DNA of 20,374 nt, taken from positions 1 through 20,374 of the forward strand of contig CAAEOU010000377.1 of the NCBI GenBank assembly GCA_900757695.1, written 5' to 3'. The notes below the pieces were generated by a model. The model was not told the origin of the DNA. It ran no database searches and was given only the letters and a program-made list of their open reading frames with translations. Within the stretch, counting starts at the first letter, position 1. Each line of letters opens with the position of its first letter. Shown here piece after piece: positions 1 to 7,662 of the stretch. Both the position numbers and the translations under genes were made by a program. This DNA is from an uncultured Oscillospiraceae bacterium (GTDB lineage: Bacteria; Bacillota_A; Clostridia; Oscillospirales; Oscillospiraceae).

Positions 1-475
1 AAGAGAACCGGACGGTCAGGATCACAGCGCCGATCCCCTCCACCAGAAACGTCCCTGCCAGCATCAGCCGCACCAGCTTCACAACGCCTTTCAGCTCGCC
101 CAGTGCCATGGCCTGCTGGATCACCAGCCGCTCCCGGATGCCGATCCGCCGCCGAAGCAGGAAGTAGAACACCGACACAAACGCCATATAGCCAAGGCCG
201 CCAATCTGGATCAGCCCCAGCAGCACCGTCTGCCCAAACATAGACCACTGGCTGTAGGAATCCACCAGTGAAAGGCCTGTGACGCAGGTGGCCGAGGTGG
301 CGGTAAAGGCCGCCGTCATGGCCCCGCAGCTGACCCCATTTCGTGAGGATACCGGCAGAGCCAGCAGGATGCTTCCCAGCAAAATGACGATCAGAAAAAA
401 TCCTGTCAGCACTCTTGCCGCATGGTCAGGCTTTCGCCGCCCCTGAAGCCCGTCCCGGCGTTTTTTTTGCTTCAT
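1..475 (-). CDS. TrkH/KtrB-family potassium transporter subunit, N-terminal part (runs off window)
   Basis: Partial gene. It starts at the ATG at 475 and continues past position 1, giving about 158 residues with no stop. A basic N-terminus (KQKKRR) leads into a membrane segment at about residues 22-41. The stretch FTATSATCVTGLSL at 57-70 follows, which is the first pore-loop/selectivity-filter signature of the TrkH/KtrB family, and then LLGLIQIGGLGYMAF at 85-99, the typical second helix of the first repeat. The family forms the membrane pore of potassium (sometimes sodium) uptake systems, usually gated by a cytosolic RCK partner (TrkA/KtrA) that is not in the window. An AAAGG lies about 8 bases before the ATG. 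It lies 61 bases downstream of the membrane protein at 537-1190, with a hairpin between, so it is probably at least partly co-transcribed with it. The family call is firm; KtrB rather than TrkH is my preference because the N-terminus is short. Confidence 0.88.
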   Translation of the reverse strand, partial: MKQKKRRDGLQGRRKPDHAARVLTGFFLIVILLGSILLALPVSSRNGVSCGAMTAAFTATSATCVTGLSLVDSYSQWSMFGQTVLLGLIQIGGLGYMAFVSVFYFLLRRRIGIRERLVIQQAMALGELKGVVKLVRLMLAGTFLVEGIGAVILTVRFS

Positions 476-500
476 TCTTACTTACCTTTCTTACAGTCAA

Positions 501-530
501 GGGGACGCTGCGGCTCTGCACAGCGTCCCC
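501..530 (-). terminator. Intergenic hairpin, possible weak terminator or processing site
   Basis: A perfect 10-bp inverted repeat (GGGGACGCTG at 501-510, CAGCGTCCCC at 521-530) with a 10-base loop lies between the stop codon at 537 and the potassium transporter start at 475. No run of T follows it on the minus strand, so it is not a canonical intrinsic terminator. It may attenuate or stabilise the message between the two genes. Confidence 0.45.
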
Positions 531-536
531 TGCGTA

Positions 537-1190
537 TTACGAATTGTCGCCGCTGTCTCCCGCATCAATCAGCGCCTGGGCCATGCTGACCGCCGCTTCC
601 TTGGTATGCCGCGCAGTGGCGTTTCCACTGTCGGAAGTAAAGTCCATAATGGACAGATACATATTTTCCATTCCGCATTCCGCCAGCACAGGATTATCTT
701 TCAGGCTCAGCCGCACCGGATCATCCGCATCACAGGGAAGCCCCATGTCTGAAAGGCTGTCGGTAAAATACTCCAGCTCCGGATTGGTATAGGCGTCCGA
801 TACATTCTCGCTCATGAGATACAATCCCACGTCCTGCTGAGACATATAGAGGTACATCCGCTCCTGGTTCTCTCGTCCCACCTCAGTGTTGCCCACATAG
901 AGGACTGCATAGCAGATATTGACCTTTCCATTGCCGTCAATGTCACCAACAACCGGCTTCAGCACCTGATCCAGTGCATCCAGCTGGGTCTCATCAACAT
1001 AGTAATCCGTTGCGATTACCACTGTGGTATCATAGCGCTCTTTCCGAAGGGAGTCCACTGTAATAAACACAATGATGCCCAGCACCACCACACCAATCAG
1101 CAGGGGCCACTTATAATGGTACCAGAATACATTGACAAACCAGTGTTGGAAGCCGCCGTTATCCTGAATGTTCTTTTTAAGCTTTGACAT
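537..1190 (-). CDS. Membrane-anchored protein of unknown function
   Basis: 217 residues; I do not recognise the family. The start is supported by GGAGGA 8 bases before the ATG and by a good promoter just upstream (1269-1297). The N-terminus is short and cytosolic, rich in aromatic residues (WFVNVFWYHYKW at about 17-28). It leads into a single transmembrane segment at about residues 29-45 and then a basic SLRKER stop-transfer. The remaining 170 or so residues should be outside the cell, if the anchor follows the positive-inside rule. At 83-89 there is DIDGNGK, resembling the start of a calcium-binding EF-hand/dockerin loop, but the residue at loop position 12 is not acidic, so calcium binding is doubtful. 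The C-terminus is Ser/Asp rich. The gene next downstream is a potassium transporter, but nothing ties the two functionally. Real gene, unknown role. Confidence 0.8.
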   Translation of the reverse strand: MSKLKKNIQDNGGFQHWFVNVFWYHYKWPLLIGVVVLGIIVFITVDSLRKERYDTTVVIATDYYVDETQLDALDQVLKPVVGDIDGNGKVNICYAVLYVGNTEVGRENQERMYLYMSQQDVGLYLMSENVSDAYTNPELEYFTDSLSDMGLPCDADDPVRLSLKDNPVLAECGMENMYLSIMDFTSDSGNATARHTKEAAVSMAQALIDAGDSGDNS

Positions 1191-1268
1191 GTCTGCGTTC
1201 CTCCGTCAAGGGCCGTGTTCCATCAAAATTTTCACCCGATCCCCGCCAGCGCAGGGAATACACGGAAC

Positions 1269-1297
1269 ATCTTACCATAGTGCCACTAAAATTGCAA
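1269..1297 (-). promoter_or_regulatory. Sigma-A-type promoter for the 537-1190 gene
   Basis: On the minus strand TTGCAA (1297-1292), a 17-base spacer and TAAGAT (1274-1269) form a near-consensus vegetative promoter. It lies 79 bases upstream of the ATG at 1190 and directly after the terminator of the preceding operon, so this gene starts a new transcription unit. Confidence 0.7.
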
Positions 1298-1326
1298 GTG
1301 TTCCCTTCCCCGCAGCTCTTCCCCTC

Positions 1327-1362
1327 AAAAACGGGCGCCCCAGCCATTGCCGAAGCGCCCGT
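1327..1362 (-). terminator. Intrinsic terminator of the flavoprotein operon
   Basis: An 8-bp perfect GC-rich stem (ACGGGCGC at 1331-1338 with GCGCCCGT at 1355-1362) with a 16-base loop is followed on the minus strand by five T residues. It lies 24 bases after the stop of the flavodoxin-like gene at 1387, as expected for the operon end. Confidence 0.8.
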
Positions 1363-1386
1363 CCGCATATGATAAACCATTTTCCC

Positions 1387-2235
1387 TCAGCTGATGCTGA
1401 TATACTGGGATCCCACTATGTTCCGCCGCCCATCAAAGGTGCAGAAGTAATCCTCTACCAGGTCTCCAATGAGCGCCTTTGCCTTGGCCTCATCCCTTGG
1501 GCCGGGCTTATCCCACATGCGTGCATGAAAGAAATACGTAGCAGAAAATTTGGTTCCGTCTGCCATTTCATAGCTTCTCGCCTCCGGGATCGGCAGCTCC
1601 GTGCCATCCTCGGCGTGATTGAACATGGGCTTTTCCCCGGGCTTCAGCCCCGCAGGACCAAATTCCTTTCCGCAGCAGGCAAAGCGTCCCACCACCGCCA
1701 CGTTATTCAGCTGGAGGAACATTTTCAGGATTTCCAGCGTAGCTGTGCATTCATCGGAGCCATAGAATCCGCCGCCATAGGTGGTAAACACAATCCCCAG
1801 TGGCTGATACTGGCTCTGATAAATGGCGCCGGGATACGGCCCGCGCTCTCCGGAGCGCCGCCATTTGAGTTCCTTGGGCATTTCCTTTTCCGGTGCAGGC
1901 CCTCCGCCGGTGGGCGGCATGGAAAATTCCTTTGCACCGCTTTCCACATTGGCCCGCGTCTCTTCCTCCAGCCCGGAGTGTGCCCCAAGGCTGAACAGCT
2001 TGCTGACAATTTTCAGGGGATACCCCGCCACGATGGGGCTTCCCAGACAAATTACGTCATAATCGTCAAAGTACACCTGCGGCTGGATCTCATCTATATT
2101 CATATTGTTCTTCAGCCGCAGCATGGTCACATCCCACTGGTACGCCTGAAATGTCTCCTGAAACCACACAGCTATTTTTTCGGTATTCTTTGTCATTGTG
2201 GCATACAGGATCAGGGCTCTTCTCTGTTTTTCCAT
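1387..2235 (-). CDS. Flavodoxin-like FMN protein
   Basis: 282 residues. The N-terminal strand and phosphate loop ALILYATMTKNTEKIA (7-22) is the flavodoxin FMN-binding loop (hydrophobic strand, then T/S-x-T-x-N-T). YDVICLGSPIVAGYPLK (59-75) matches the second FMN-contacting loop, and GIVFTTYGGGFYGSDE (147-162) the third. At 282 residues it is far longer than a classic flavodoxin (about 140-180). The extra length is a Pro/Gly/Glu-rich insert at about 100-140 and a C-terminal extension of roughly 70 residues. Cys188-Cys189 (ACCG) are adjacent, but I assign no role to them. A cytosolic electron carrier or flavin reductase is the likely role, probably serving the FeS-flavin oxidoreductase two genes upstream. 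AGGAGG lies about 6 bases before the ATG, and the gene follows the lipoprotein gene by 23 bases. It is the last gene of the operon. The fold is clear; the redox partner is inferred. Confidence 0.85.
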   Translation of the reverse strand: MEKQRRALILYATMTKNTEKIAVWFQETFQAYQWDVTMLRLKNNMNIDEIQPQVYFDDYDVICLGSPIVAGYPLKIVSKLFSLGAHSGLEEETRANVESGAKEFSMPPTGGGPAPEKEMPKELKWRRSGERGPYPGAIYQSQYQPLGIVFTTYGGGFYGSDECTATLEILKMFLQLNNVAVVGRFACCGKEFGPAGLKPGEKPMFNHAEDGTELPIPEARSYEMADGTKFSATYFFHARMWDKPGPRDEAKAKALIGDLVEDYFCTFDGRRNIVGSQYISIS

Positions 2236-2258
2236 TATTGCCTCCTATCGCATCGATA

Positions 2259-3992
2259 TTATCTGCTTATAAACCGGTCGTAGGCCCCTTGCTTGATCTC
2301 AATACAGCGCGCAATGTTCATGGATTCAATGGTAGATACAAAGGTATCCCACTGGGCGTCAATGTCTTCGGCACCGGTCATAAAGGAAACCGCCATATTG
2401 GAGATGTAGGTATCGATGTCATTGTAAAGCACATTATATTCGTTGTTTTCATCGCTGGTCAGATCTCCGTGATACTGCTGGCTGTTATTCCGGTTGCTGT
2501 TCCAGATGTCCGATGCAGAAGCCTGTGCCTCAGTATCATAAATGCTGTCGTAATAGCGGGGATCCAGCGTATAGGGGGCACACCAGTTGATATAGATGGA
2601 CTCTGAAATAAAGGAGCCCAGACCATCGGGGTTATTGGTGACCAGCTCCGTGAGCTTTGGTTCCCCATTGGCGTCATACTCAAACGCCTCCCCCTCAATG
2701 CCGAAGTTGCAGGCAATGGATCCGTCCTCTGTGAAGAACCAGTTGATAAAGCCCAGCACGTAGGGAATCCGTTCTTCCGTAACTCCGGTGGTAACGTTCC
2801 ACTTGTTGGACAGGGGATCGCTGTTGGGGGTATTGCCCATGGTAATGGTGTCGCCGCTGTTTACCGTCACGTCCGCCATGGGGACCGCCTCCCAGTTGGG
2901 ATCCGATGCCCCCGCCGCACTGCCGGAGGAGAAAATGTCCACGCCAGTCATAAACACGCCTGCGGTACCGTCCTGCATCTGCGCATCATAGGAGATGCCC
3001 GCTCCCTGGGTATTGTTCAGGAAGTCCCTGGAGATCAGTCCCTCAGCATACCATTTGGAGATCATTTCACAGTACTGCCGGAAGGAATCCTCTGTATAAG
3101 CGTACTTCACCGTTCCATCCTCTACATAGTAGCCACTTTGGGTCATGCCCAAGCCGGAGCACAGAAAATCGTTGTCCAGAAAGCCTGTGGAGTACATCAG
3201 CAGCGGCTCCGGACAGCTATAGTCATTCTTAAATACCGTCAGTACCTCATATAGCTCGTCATATGTGGAAGGAATGTCCAAACCGGATTGATCCAGCCAG
3301 TCCTTCCGAATGCCAAATCCCTGTGGCCGTCCGCCGGTGGCCCGGCCCGCAATATCCGCAATGGCTCCGGTATCCGTGGTCAGCAGCTTGCGGATCTCCT
3401 CATCCTTTTGGAGGGATGCATAGTAATCCGGCATATCCGTTTCCAGATAATCCGACAGATCCATAATAATTCCGTCTTCAATGGCCGCATCCGCACTGCC
3501 ATAGGCTCGGCTGGCACCTACGATCACGTCATAATCCACCGTGGTACCGGAGGCACACATCAGCTGGAACTGCTCCGACTCCACCGCAGCGGAGACTGTG
3601 GTGGTCACCATCTGAATGCCGGTAGCCTCCGCCGCCTTCCGGTAGGCAGCAGACTCCGCCACGTCCTCCATATAGGGTGCCACATGGGGCGGCAGAGAGA
3701 CCCAGACTGAGATCTGCTGGCTGCCATCGGTAACCATGGGATACTGGATGGCAATCGCCGGCTCCGCCTCTACCACAGACTGCTCCGCCTGAGATGCTTC
3801 CGGCTGCTCCCCAGCTGTAGAGTTGGTCTCCTCCTGGGCTGCTGTCTGGTCAGTCACAGCAGATTCCACTCGGCTGGCGTTATCAGACGCTGCCGTAGTA
3901 CCGGATGACGCTGTATTCTGTCCGGTGCCGCAGCCTGCGAACATGGAAAATACCATTGCCGCAGAAAGCATTGCAACAATTTGCTTTTTCAT
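2259..3992 (-). CDS. Extracellular solute-binding lipoprotein (ABC-type), orphan
   Basis: 577 residues. A lipoprotein signal peptide ends in a lipobox, MFAGC, placing the lipidated Cys at residue 21. A low-complexity Ser/Thr/Ala/Gln/Glu linker (about 22-75) precedes the binding domain. The body has the features of large Firmicute family-1 solute-binding proteins, including RKDWLDQSGLDIPSTYDELYEVL in the middle and many surface aromatic residues, so it probably binds an oligosaccharide, glycoside or similar organic molecule. No ABC permease or ATPase gene is in the window. It is instead sandwiched between two cytosolic flavoproteins: its start is 45 bases after the stop of the FadH-like gene, and its stop is 23 bases before the flavodoxin start. 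AGGAGG lies 6 bases before the ATG. It may deliver the reductase's substrate through a permease encoded elsewhere, or act as a sensor. The ligand cannot be predicted. Confidence 0.88.
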   Translation of the reverse strand: MKKQIVAMLSAAMVFSMFAGCGTGQNTASSGTTAASDNASRVESAVTDQTAAQEETNSTAGEQPEASQAEQSVVEAEPAIAIQYPMVTDGSQQISVWVSLPPHVAPYMEDVAESAAYRKAAEATGIQMVTTTVSAAVESEQFQLMCASGTTVDYDVIVGASRAYGSADAAIEDGIIMDLSDYLETDMPDYYASLQKDEEIRKLLTTDTGAIADIAGRATGGRPQGFGIRKDWLDQSGLDIPSTYDELYEVLTVFKNDYSCPEPLLMYSTGFLDNDFLCSGLGMTQSGYYVEDGTVKYAYTEDSFRQYCEMISKWYAEGLISRDFLNNTQGAGISYDAQMQDGTAGVFMTGVDIFSSGSAAGASDPNWEAVPMADVTVNSGDTITMGNTPNSDPLSNKWNVTTGVTEERIPYVLGFINWFFTEDGSIACNFGIEGEAFEYDANGEPKLTELVTNNPDGLGSFISESIYINWCAPYTLDPRYYDSIYDTEAQASASDIWNSNRNNSQQYHGDLTSDENNEYNVLYNDIDTYISNMAVSFMTGAEDIDAQWDTFVSTIESMNIARCIEIKQGAYDRFISR

Positions 3993-4037
3993 AATGATCC
4001 TCCTAAGTCATAGTTTGATTGGCTGCCCCAAAGCAGT

Positions 4038-6152
4038 TTACCCCAGGGCCATTGCGGCGGCAAAGCCGGTCAGGGTACACTCCTGAACGCTGCCGGGCGT
4101 TACGTTGTCTCCGATCACATAGATCTCCGGCGCACAGCCCTCAAATTTCCTCGCTGCCTCTGTTTGTGGCATTCGTCCGCCGGAAATCACCACGCTGTCG
4201 CAGTGGTAGACCCGCTCTTCATAGATGGGCTCCATGGGAATCTCCAGCTCCTCCGGGGGATGCGGGAAGCCCGGGGCGGGCTTTATTTGTGCTTCCATCA
4301 GCAGCTTCTGCGTATCCGGGTATTCCGGGTATCGGAAGCCCGGGATCCTCTCCACTTTGGCCTGCGGCTTCCGAAGCATTTTTCCAACAGTCTGGAACGT
4401 CAGCTTTTTCCGCTGCCCGTTGGTCTGCACGCTGGTTCGTACCGCCGTAGGGGTGATTTCTGTGGTTGCAGCAAATTCCACCACTGTAAGATTCTTTTCT
4501 TTCTGATAAGCCTGCACTTCCCCGTAGATGCAATGGGTGTTATCCGTATACACCTCCTGCCCTCTGGTCAGCAGTGTCACCTGATGACCAGCCTGAGCCA
4601 GATACAGCGCAGTCTCACAGCCCGAATGTGCACCGCCTACCACCACCACACGGTGTCCCAGCAATTGTTCTTGGCCAAATACCGCATCCACCGTCCAAAG
4701 CTTTGGGTCATCTGCGCCGGGAATCGGCAGTGTCTTTGGTACAGAACCCATTGCTAAGATCACCGCATCAAAGTGCATCCCCCGAATCATCTCCGGGGTC
4801 GCTTCCACGCCCAGATGGAGCTGGGCGCCACAGGTTTCCGCCTGGTGCTCCATCCAACGGAGGTAATCATAGAGGTTCCACTTAAAATCGCAGTATTTTG
4901 AAAATTTCACCTGTCCACCAAGCGTTTCGCTCTTTTCAAACAGCTCCACCTGATGGCCCCGCTCCACCGCTGCCATGGCCGCCCGGATACCCGCAGGACC
5001 GCCGCCAATTACTGCCACTCGTTTTTTCTCACGGGGGGCAGGAAACAGCTCCGGGAATTTCATTACACTGTAGTAGGGATTAACCGCACAGGAGGGATAG
5101 TCACACTTTCCCATGCACCGCAGGCAGGGCGTGACGTCCTCCGGGTGGCCTGCCTTCAACTTGTCTGCAAAATGCATGTCTGCAATATACTGCCTTGCCA
5201 TAGCGATCAGATCGGTCTTTCCCTCCGCAATAGCACGCTCCATGGTATTCGGATCTCCAAATCCCCCCACCGGTGCCACCAAGCCTCGGATTCCCCGCTT
5301 CTTGAAGGCTTCCGCAAACTGAAGGTTGTAGGGGTTCTCCCGGCTGGAATTAAAGCCTGTCACATGGGTGTATGAACCATCCCAGCCCCGAATCTGGAAG
5401 ATATCCACCAACCCCTCGCAGAGCTGGCAGAAATCCAGCCAATACTCCACATCATATCCGGGCTGCTCTGTGGTAGCGGAGGTCTGAATTTCGATGAGGA
5501 AATCCTTTCCGCACTTCTCCTTTACCTTCCGGAATATGGTCAGCGGAAGCCTTGCCCGCTCCGCCACGGTACTGCCGCCCCACTGGTCGGTACGCTGATT
5601 GAGCACCGGGTCAATGGCGTTGGCCAGAATGGACGCCCGATAGCTCATATAAAATACGGCTCCGTCAAAGCCCAGCTCCTTCAGTTCCTGACACTGAAAC
5701 ACATAATCCGAGATCATTCCCTCTATGCGCTCCGGTGAAATGGAGGGCTTGTTTTTAAAATTGGGGTTATAATCTCCCTGAAAATCAAAATTCCACTCTG
5801 GCAGCTCACAGATGGAATACTCCTGTGGCTCAATGTTCATCAGCGATGCAAAGCACAGGGTATCCTCCCCGTGTACTGCCTGTATCATCTCCCGAAACCC
5901 CTGCTGGATCGCAGGATCCTCCATATCTACATTGGACATGATACTTCGTTTTCCCTCACAGTCCGGCCATGTACCCACGTTCATACATACCGTAGCCGAG
6001 CCGTTTCTTGCCACCGACACATAGTAGGCCGTGGAGCGCTGAAACTGCTTTGCCGTCCCATCCAGTCCCCCGCCGCTTTTTGCATGGGTCAGACGGCTTT
6101 TCAGTGTTCTGCCGCCAATCCGGATGGGCGAAAAAATATCGGAATAGTCCAA
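4038..6152 (-). CDS. NADH:flavin oxidoreductase / 2,4-dienoyl-CoA reductase-like FeS flavoenzyme
   Basis: 704 residues from a TTG start at 6152. AAAGGAGG sits 7 bases before this TTG, and the protein then begins MDYSDIFSPIRIGG as the family does; an in-frame ATG at 6206 lies upstream of that binding site and is rejected. Order of domains: an old-yellow-enzyme FMN barrel (about 1-335), a Cys cluster (Cys343, 346, 350, 355) for a 4Fe-4S centre, an FAD motif VAVIGGGPAGIRAA (379-392) and an NAD(P)H motif RVVVVGGAHSGCETA (501-515). This matches FadH, BaiCD/BaiH and trimethylamine dehydrogenase relatives, which mostly reduce activated C=C bonds in the cytosol. Two oddities stand out. The usual HxxHGYL active-site stretch is replaced by YMSYRAS (168-174). 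The last Cys spacing is also only four residues, shorter than the FadH spacing as I recall it. The substrate is unknown. First gene of the operon, divergent from the AraC regulator. Confidence 0.9.
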   Translation of the reverse strand: MDYSDIFSPIRIGGRTLKSRLTHAKSGGGLDGTAKQFQRSTAYYVSVARNGSATVCMNVGTWPDCEGKRSIMSNVDMEDPAIQQGFREMIQAVHGEDTLCFASLMNIEPQEYSICELPEWNFDFQGDYNPNFKNKPSISPERIEGMISDYVFQCQELKELGFDGAVFYMSYRASILANAIDPVLNQRTDQWGGSTVAERARLPLTIFRKVKEKCGKDFLIEIQTSATTEQPGYDVEYWLDFCQLCEGLVDIFQIRGWDGSYTHVTGFNSSRENPYNLQFAEAFKKRGIRGLVAPVGGFGDPNTMERAIAEGKTDLIAMARQYIADMHFADKLKAGHPEDVTPCLRCMGKCDYPSCAVNPYYSVMKFPELFPAPREKKRVAVIGGGPAGIRAAMAAVERGHQVELFEKSETLGGQVKFSKYCDFKWNLYDYLRWMEHQAETCGAQLHLGVEATPEMIRGMHFDAVILAMGSVPKTLPIPGADDPKLWTVDAVFGQEQLLGHRVVVVGGAHSGCETALYLAQAGHQVTLLTRGQEVYTDNTHCIYGEVQAYQKEKNLTVVEFAATTEITPTAVRTSVQTNGQRKKLTFQTVGKMLRKPQAKVERIPGFRYPEYPDTQKLLMEAQIKPAPGFPHPPEELEIPMEPIYEERVYHCDSVVISGGRMPQTEAARKFEGCAPEIYVIGDNVTPGSVQECTLTGFAAAMALG

Positions 6153-6177
6153 ACGTCTTCCTCCTTTCGTTGGTTCT

Positions 6178-6241
6178 ATTATGTAGAATTCTGTGAACCA
6201 ATTCAATTTGTATTATGGTATATCGCTTTGCAATTTGGCAA
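6178..6241 (-). promoter_or_regulatory. Candidate promoters of the flavoenzyme operon
   Basis: Two overlapping possibilities lie upstream of the TTG start at 6152. The nearer has TTGAAT (6206-6201), 17 bases, CATAAT (6183-6178) and would give a very short leader. The farther has TTGCCA (6241-6236), 18 bases, CATAAT (6217-6212). Both are imperfect, as expected for an activator-dependent promoter, and the direct repeats at 6222-6256 overlap the -35 of the farther one. I cannot choose between them from sequence alone. Confidence 0.4.
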
Positions 6242-6256
6242 AAATCGCTTTTTGCA
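6222..6256. promoter_or_regulatory. Direct repeats, candidate AraC-type operator
   Basis: ATCGCTTTGCA at 6222-6232 and ATCGCTTTTTGCA at 6244-6256 are direct repeats whose starts are 22 bases apart, about two helical turns. This is the usual arrangement of AraC-family half-sites. They lie between the flavoenzyme operon and the divergently transcribed AraC gene, just upstream of the latter's -35 at 6269. Binding by the adjacent regulator is inferred. Confidence 0.45.
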
Positions 6257-6268
6257 CTTTGAAAATTC

Positions 6269-6297
6269 TTGCGGGATTATTTCGCAGCCTGTATAAT
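6269..6297 (+). promoter_or_regulatory. Promoter of the AraC-family regulator
   Basis: TTGCGG (6269-6274), a 17-base spacer and a perfect TATAAT (6292-6297) lie 35 bases before the ATG at 6333. The direct repeats end 12 bases before the -35, so autoregulation is plausible. Confidence 0.7.
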
Positions 6298-6332
6298 GGA
6301 ATCGAAGTTGCGTAGAAAGGAGGGCTCCAGCC

Positions 6333-7592
6333 ATGTATATCTTTCCCCAGCAGCCGAAGCCCAACGAAGCATCCGAATGGATCAGCCGTTCTCTGCGGGT
6401 TGGGGACTGTTTCGACATTCTTCTGCACAATAAATCCCAGCGATGTCGGGATGTCATTGCCATGCTGCGGCAGTATGGCATCTGTCTCAGTGACAGAGAG
6501 ATTTATATTCTCGTCCAATTTGATACGGCAATGCTTTGGAATGCCGGGGCTTTTCTGGATAAAAACAATGTTCCCATATTGGATCATATCTTTCGGAGCT
6601 TCGGCAGCCAGTTTCCCATGCATCTCTTCACTTCCTCCGGCTCCCTCTATGCACTGCTCTGTTTCACGCCGCCGCTGCAAGGGCCGCTCCTGCATCGAAA
6701 ACTGGAGCTTTGTGCTGACGAACTGGAAGCCAAGTTTCCACAGCGTCCCGTTCATCTGGTCGTCTCTCAGGACGAGTTTGGCGTTCAGGGAATATTTCAT
6801 GCAGCAAATTCTTTGCGATTTGGCGTAGACTATCTGCGCTTTTTCCACTCCTACCCGAAGATCACATTTTTGCAGCTTGCCCGGCAGACCTCCGTAGGCG
6901 ATGGGAACGCCTATTCTCACTACGCAGAGCAGGCCGCAGCTCTCTCGGAAAGTATGTCCGACTCGGACTTTGATCCACGGGCTGCCGCCGGGAAGATTCT
7001 TTCCATGTATCAGCGCTACTCTGCCTGCTCCATCGAATCGCTGCACCGTCAGATGCAGACCTTCAGTGTCAGCTTTCTCCAATACCTTGTAGACAAAGCG
7101 GTGATTGACCGGCTATTCCTGATGCAGCACAAAATCGCCGAGCGCATCATGCACGGCGATAATGAAGAAGCCTATCTTGACAATCTGTCCGAAACACTGA
7201 CGCTGCTTCATCAACGGCGCCTTGAAATCATGCGGCGATATAACACCCAGCATTTAAGTCAGGTATATCACTATGTAGAGCAGAATATCAGCTCCATGGA
7301 TCTCTCTGTATCAGCAATTGCCGATCAATTCCATGTGAATCGCAGTCAGCTCACCGCCCAATTCCGGGAGTATTACGGGAAATCCCTCTCCGAGTTTATT
7401 CAGGATCAACGGCTCAGCCACGCAAAGCTTTTAATGCTTTCTCACCCCAACCGCAGTCTGGAGGATATCTCCCGAGACGCCGGTTATTGCAGTCTTTCCA
7501 CCATGTACCGTGCCTTTCAAAAGCATGGATTGGAATCTCCTGCCCAATACCGCATCCATCATCTGGGCAGACAAGGCGCCCCGGCCCGATGA
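6333..7592 (+). CDS. AraC-family transcriptional regulator
   Basis: 419 residues; AAAGGAGGG precedes the ATG at 6333. The C-terminal 100 or so residues are a complete AraC/XylS DNA-binding domain with two helix-turn-helix units. The first includes LSVSAIADQFHVNRSQLTAQ, and the second SLEDISRDAGYCSLSTMYRA followed by FQKHGLESPAQYR. The N-terminal 300 residues show no cupin arabinose-binding pattern. They look more like the long sensory/degenerate-cyclase-type region of YesN-like Firmicute regulators, though I cannot name the domain. It is divergent from the flavoenzyme/lipoprotein/flavodoxin operon across an intergenic region with candidate operator repeats, so it probably controls that operon and may also affect the hydrolase gene 70 bases downstream. 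The effector is unknown. Confidence 0.88.
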   Translation: MYIFPQQPKPNEASEWISRSLRVGDCFDILLHNKSQRCRDVIAMLRQYGICLSDREIYILVQFDTAMLWNAGAFLDKNNVPILDHIFRSFGSQFPMHLFTSSGSLYALLCFTPPLQGPLLHRKLELCADELEAKFPQRPVHLVVSQDEFGVQGIFHAANSLRFGVDYLRFFHSYPKITFLQLARQTSVGDGNAYSHYAEQAAALSESMSDSDFDPRAAAGKILSMYQRYSACSIESLHRQMQTFSVSFLQYLVDKAVIDRLFLMQHKIAERIMHGDNEEAYLDNLSETLTLLHQRRLEIMRRYNTQHLSQVYHYVEQNISSMDLSVSAIADQFHVNRSQLTAQFREYYGKSLSEFIQDQRLSHAKLLMLSHPNRSLEDISRDAGYCSLSTMYRAFQKHGLESPAQYRIHHLGRQGAPAR

Positions 7593-7598
7593 GCGCCG

Positions 7599-7627
7599 TT
7601 GCAATTCAACCGAATCTATGCTATATT
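7599..7627 (+). promoter_or_regulatory. Promoter of the alpha/beta hydrolase gene
   Basis: TTGCAA (7599-7604), a 17-base spacer and TATATT (7622-7627) lie in the 70-base gap after the AraC stop, 35 bases before the hydrolase ATG. The hydrolase can therefore be expressed independently of the regulator gene. Confidence 0.65.
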
Positions 7628-7662
7628 GATTTTTACAAACCCCACCCACAGGAGGCGTTGAC

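Noticed and set aside
1177..1380. Possible 67-codon minus-strand gene between the two left-hand units
   Set aside because: It spans the intrinsic terminator and the promoter of the next gene and overlaps that gene's start.
1168..2283. Long plus-strand open frame (371 codons) opposite the flavodoxin-like gene
   Set aside because: Antisense shadow: it overlaps the start of one gene, crosses the terminator and covers a clear flavodoxin family gene. No ribosome binding site or recognisable domain.
6153..6206. Upstream ATG start for the FadH-like enzyme at 6206
   Set aside because: The ribosome binding site AAAGGAGG lies downstream of that ATG and correctly spaced before the TTG at 6152; the extra 18 residues are promoter-region translation.
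6213..7082. Minus-strand open frame of 289 codons opposite the AraC gene
   Set aside because: It runs through the divergent promoter region and the N-terminal half of a well-supported AraC regulator. The translated sequence shows no domain or hydrophobic pattern.
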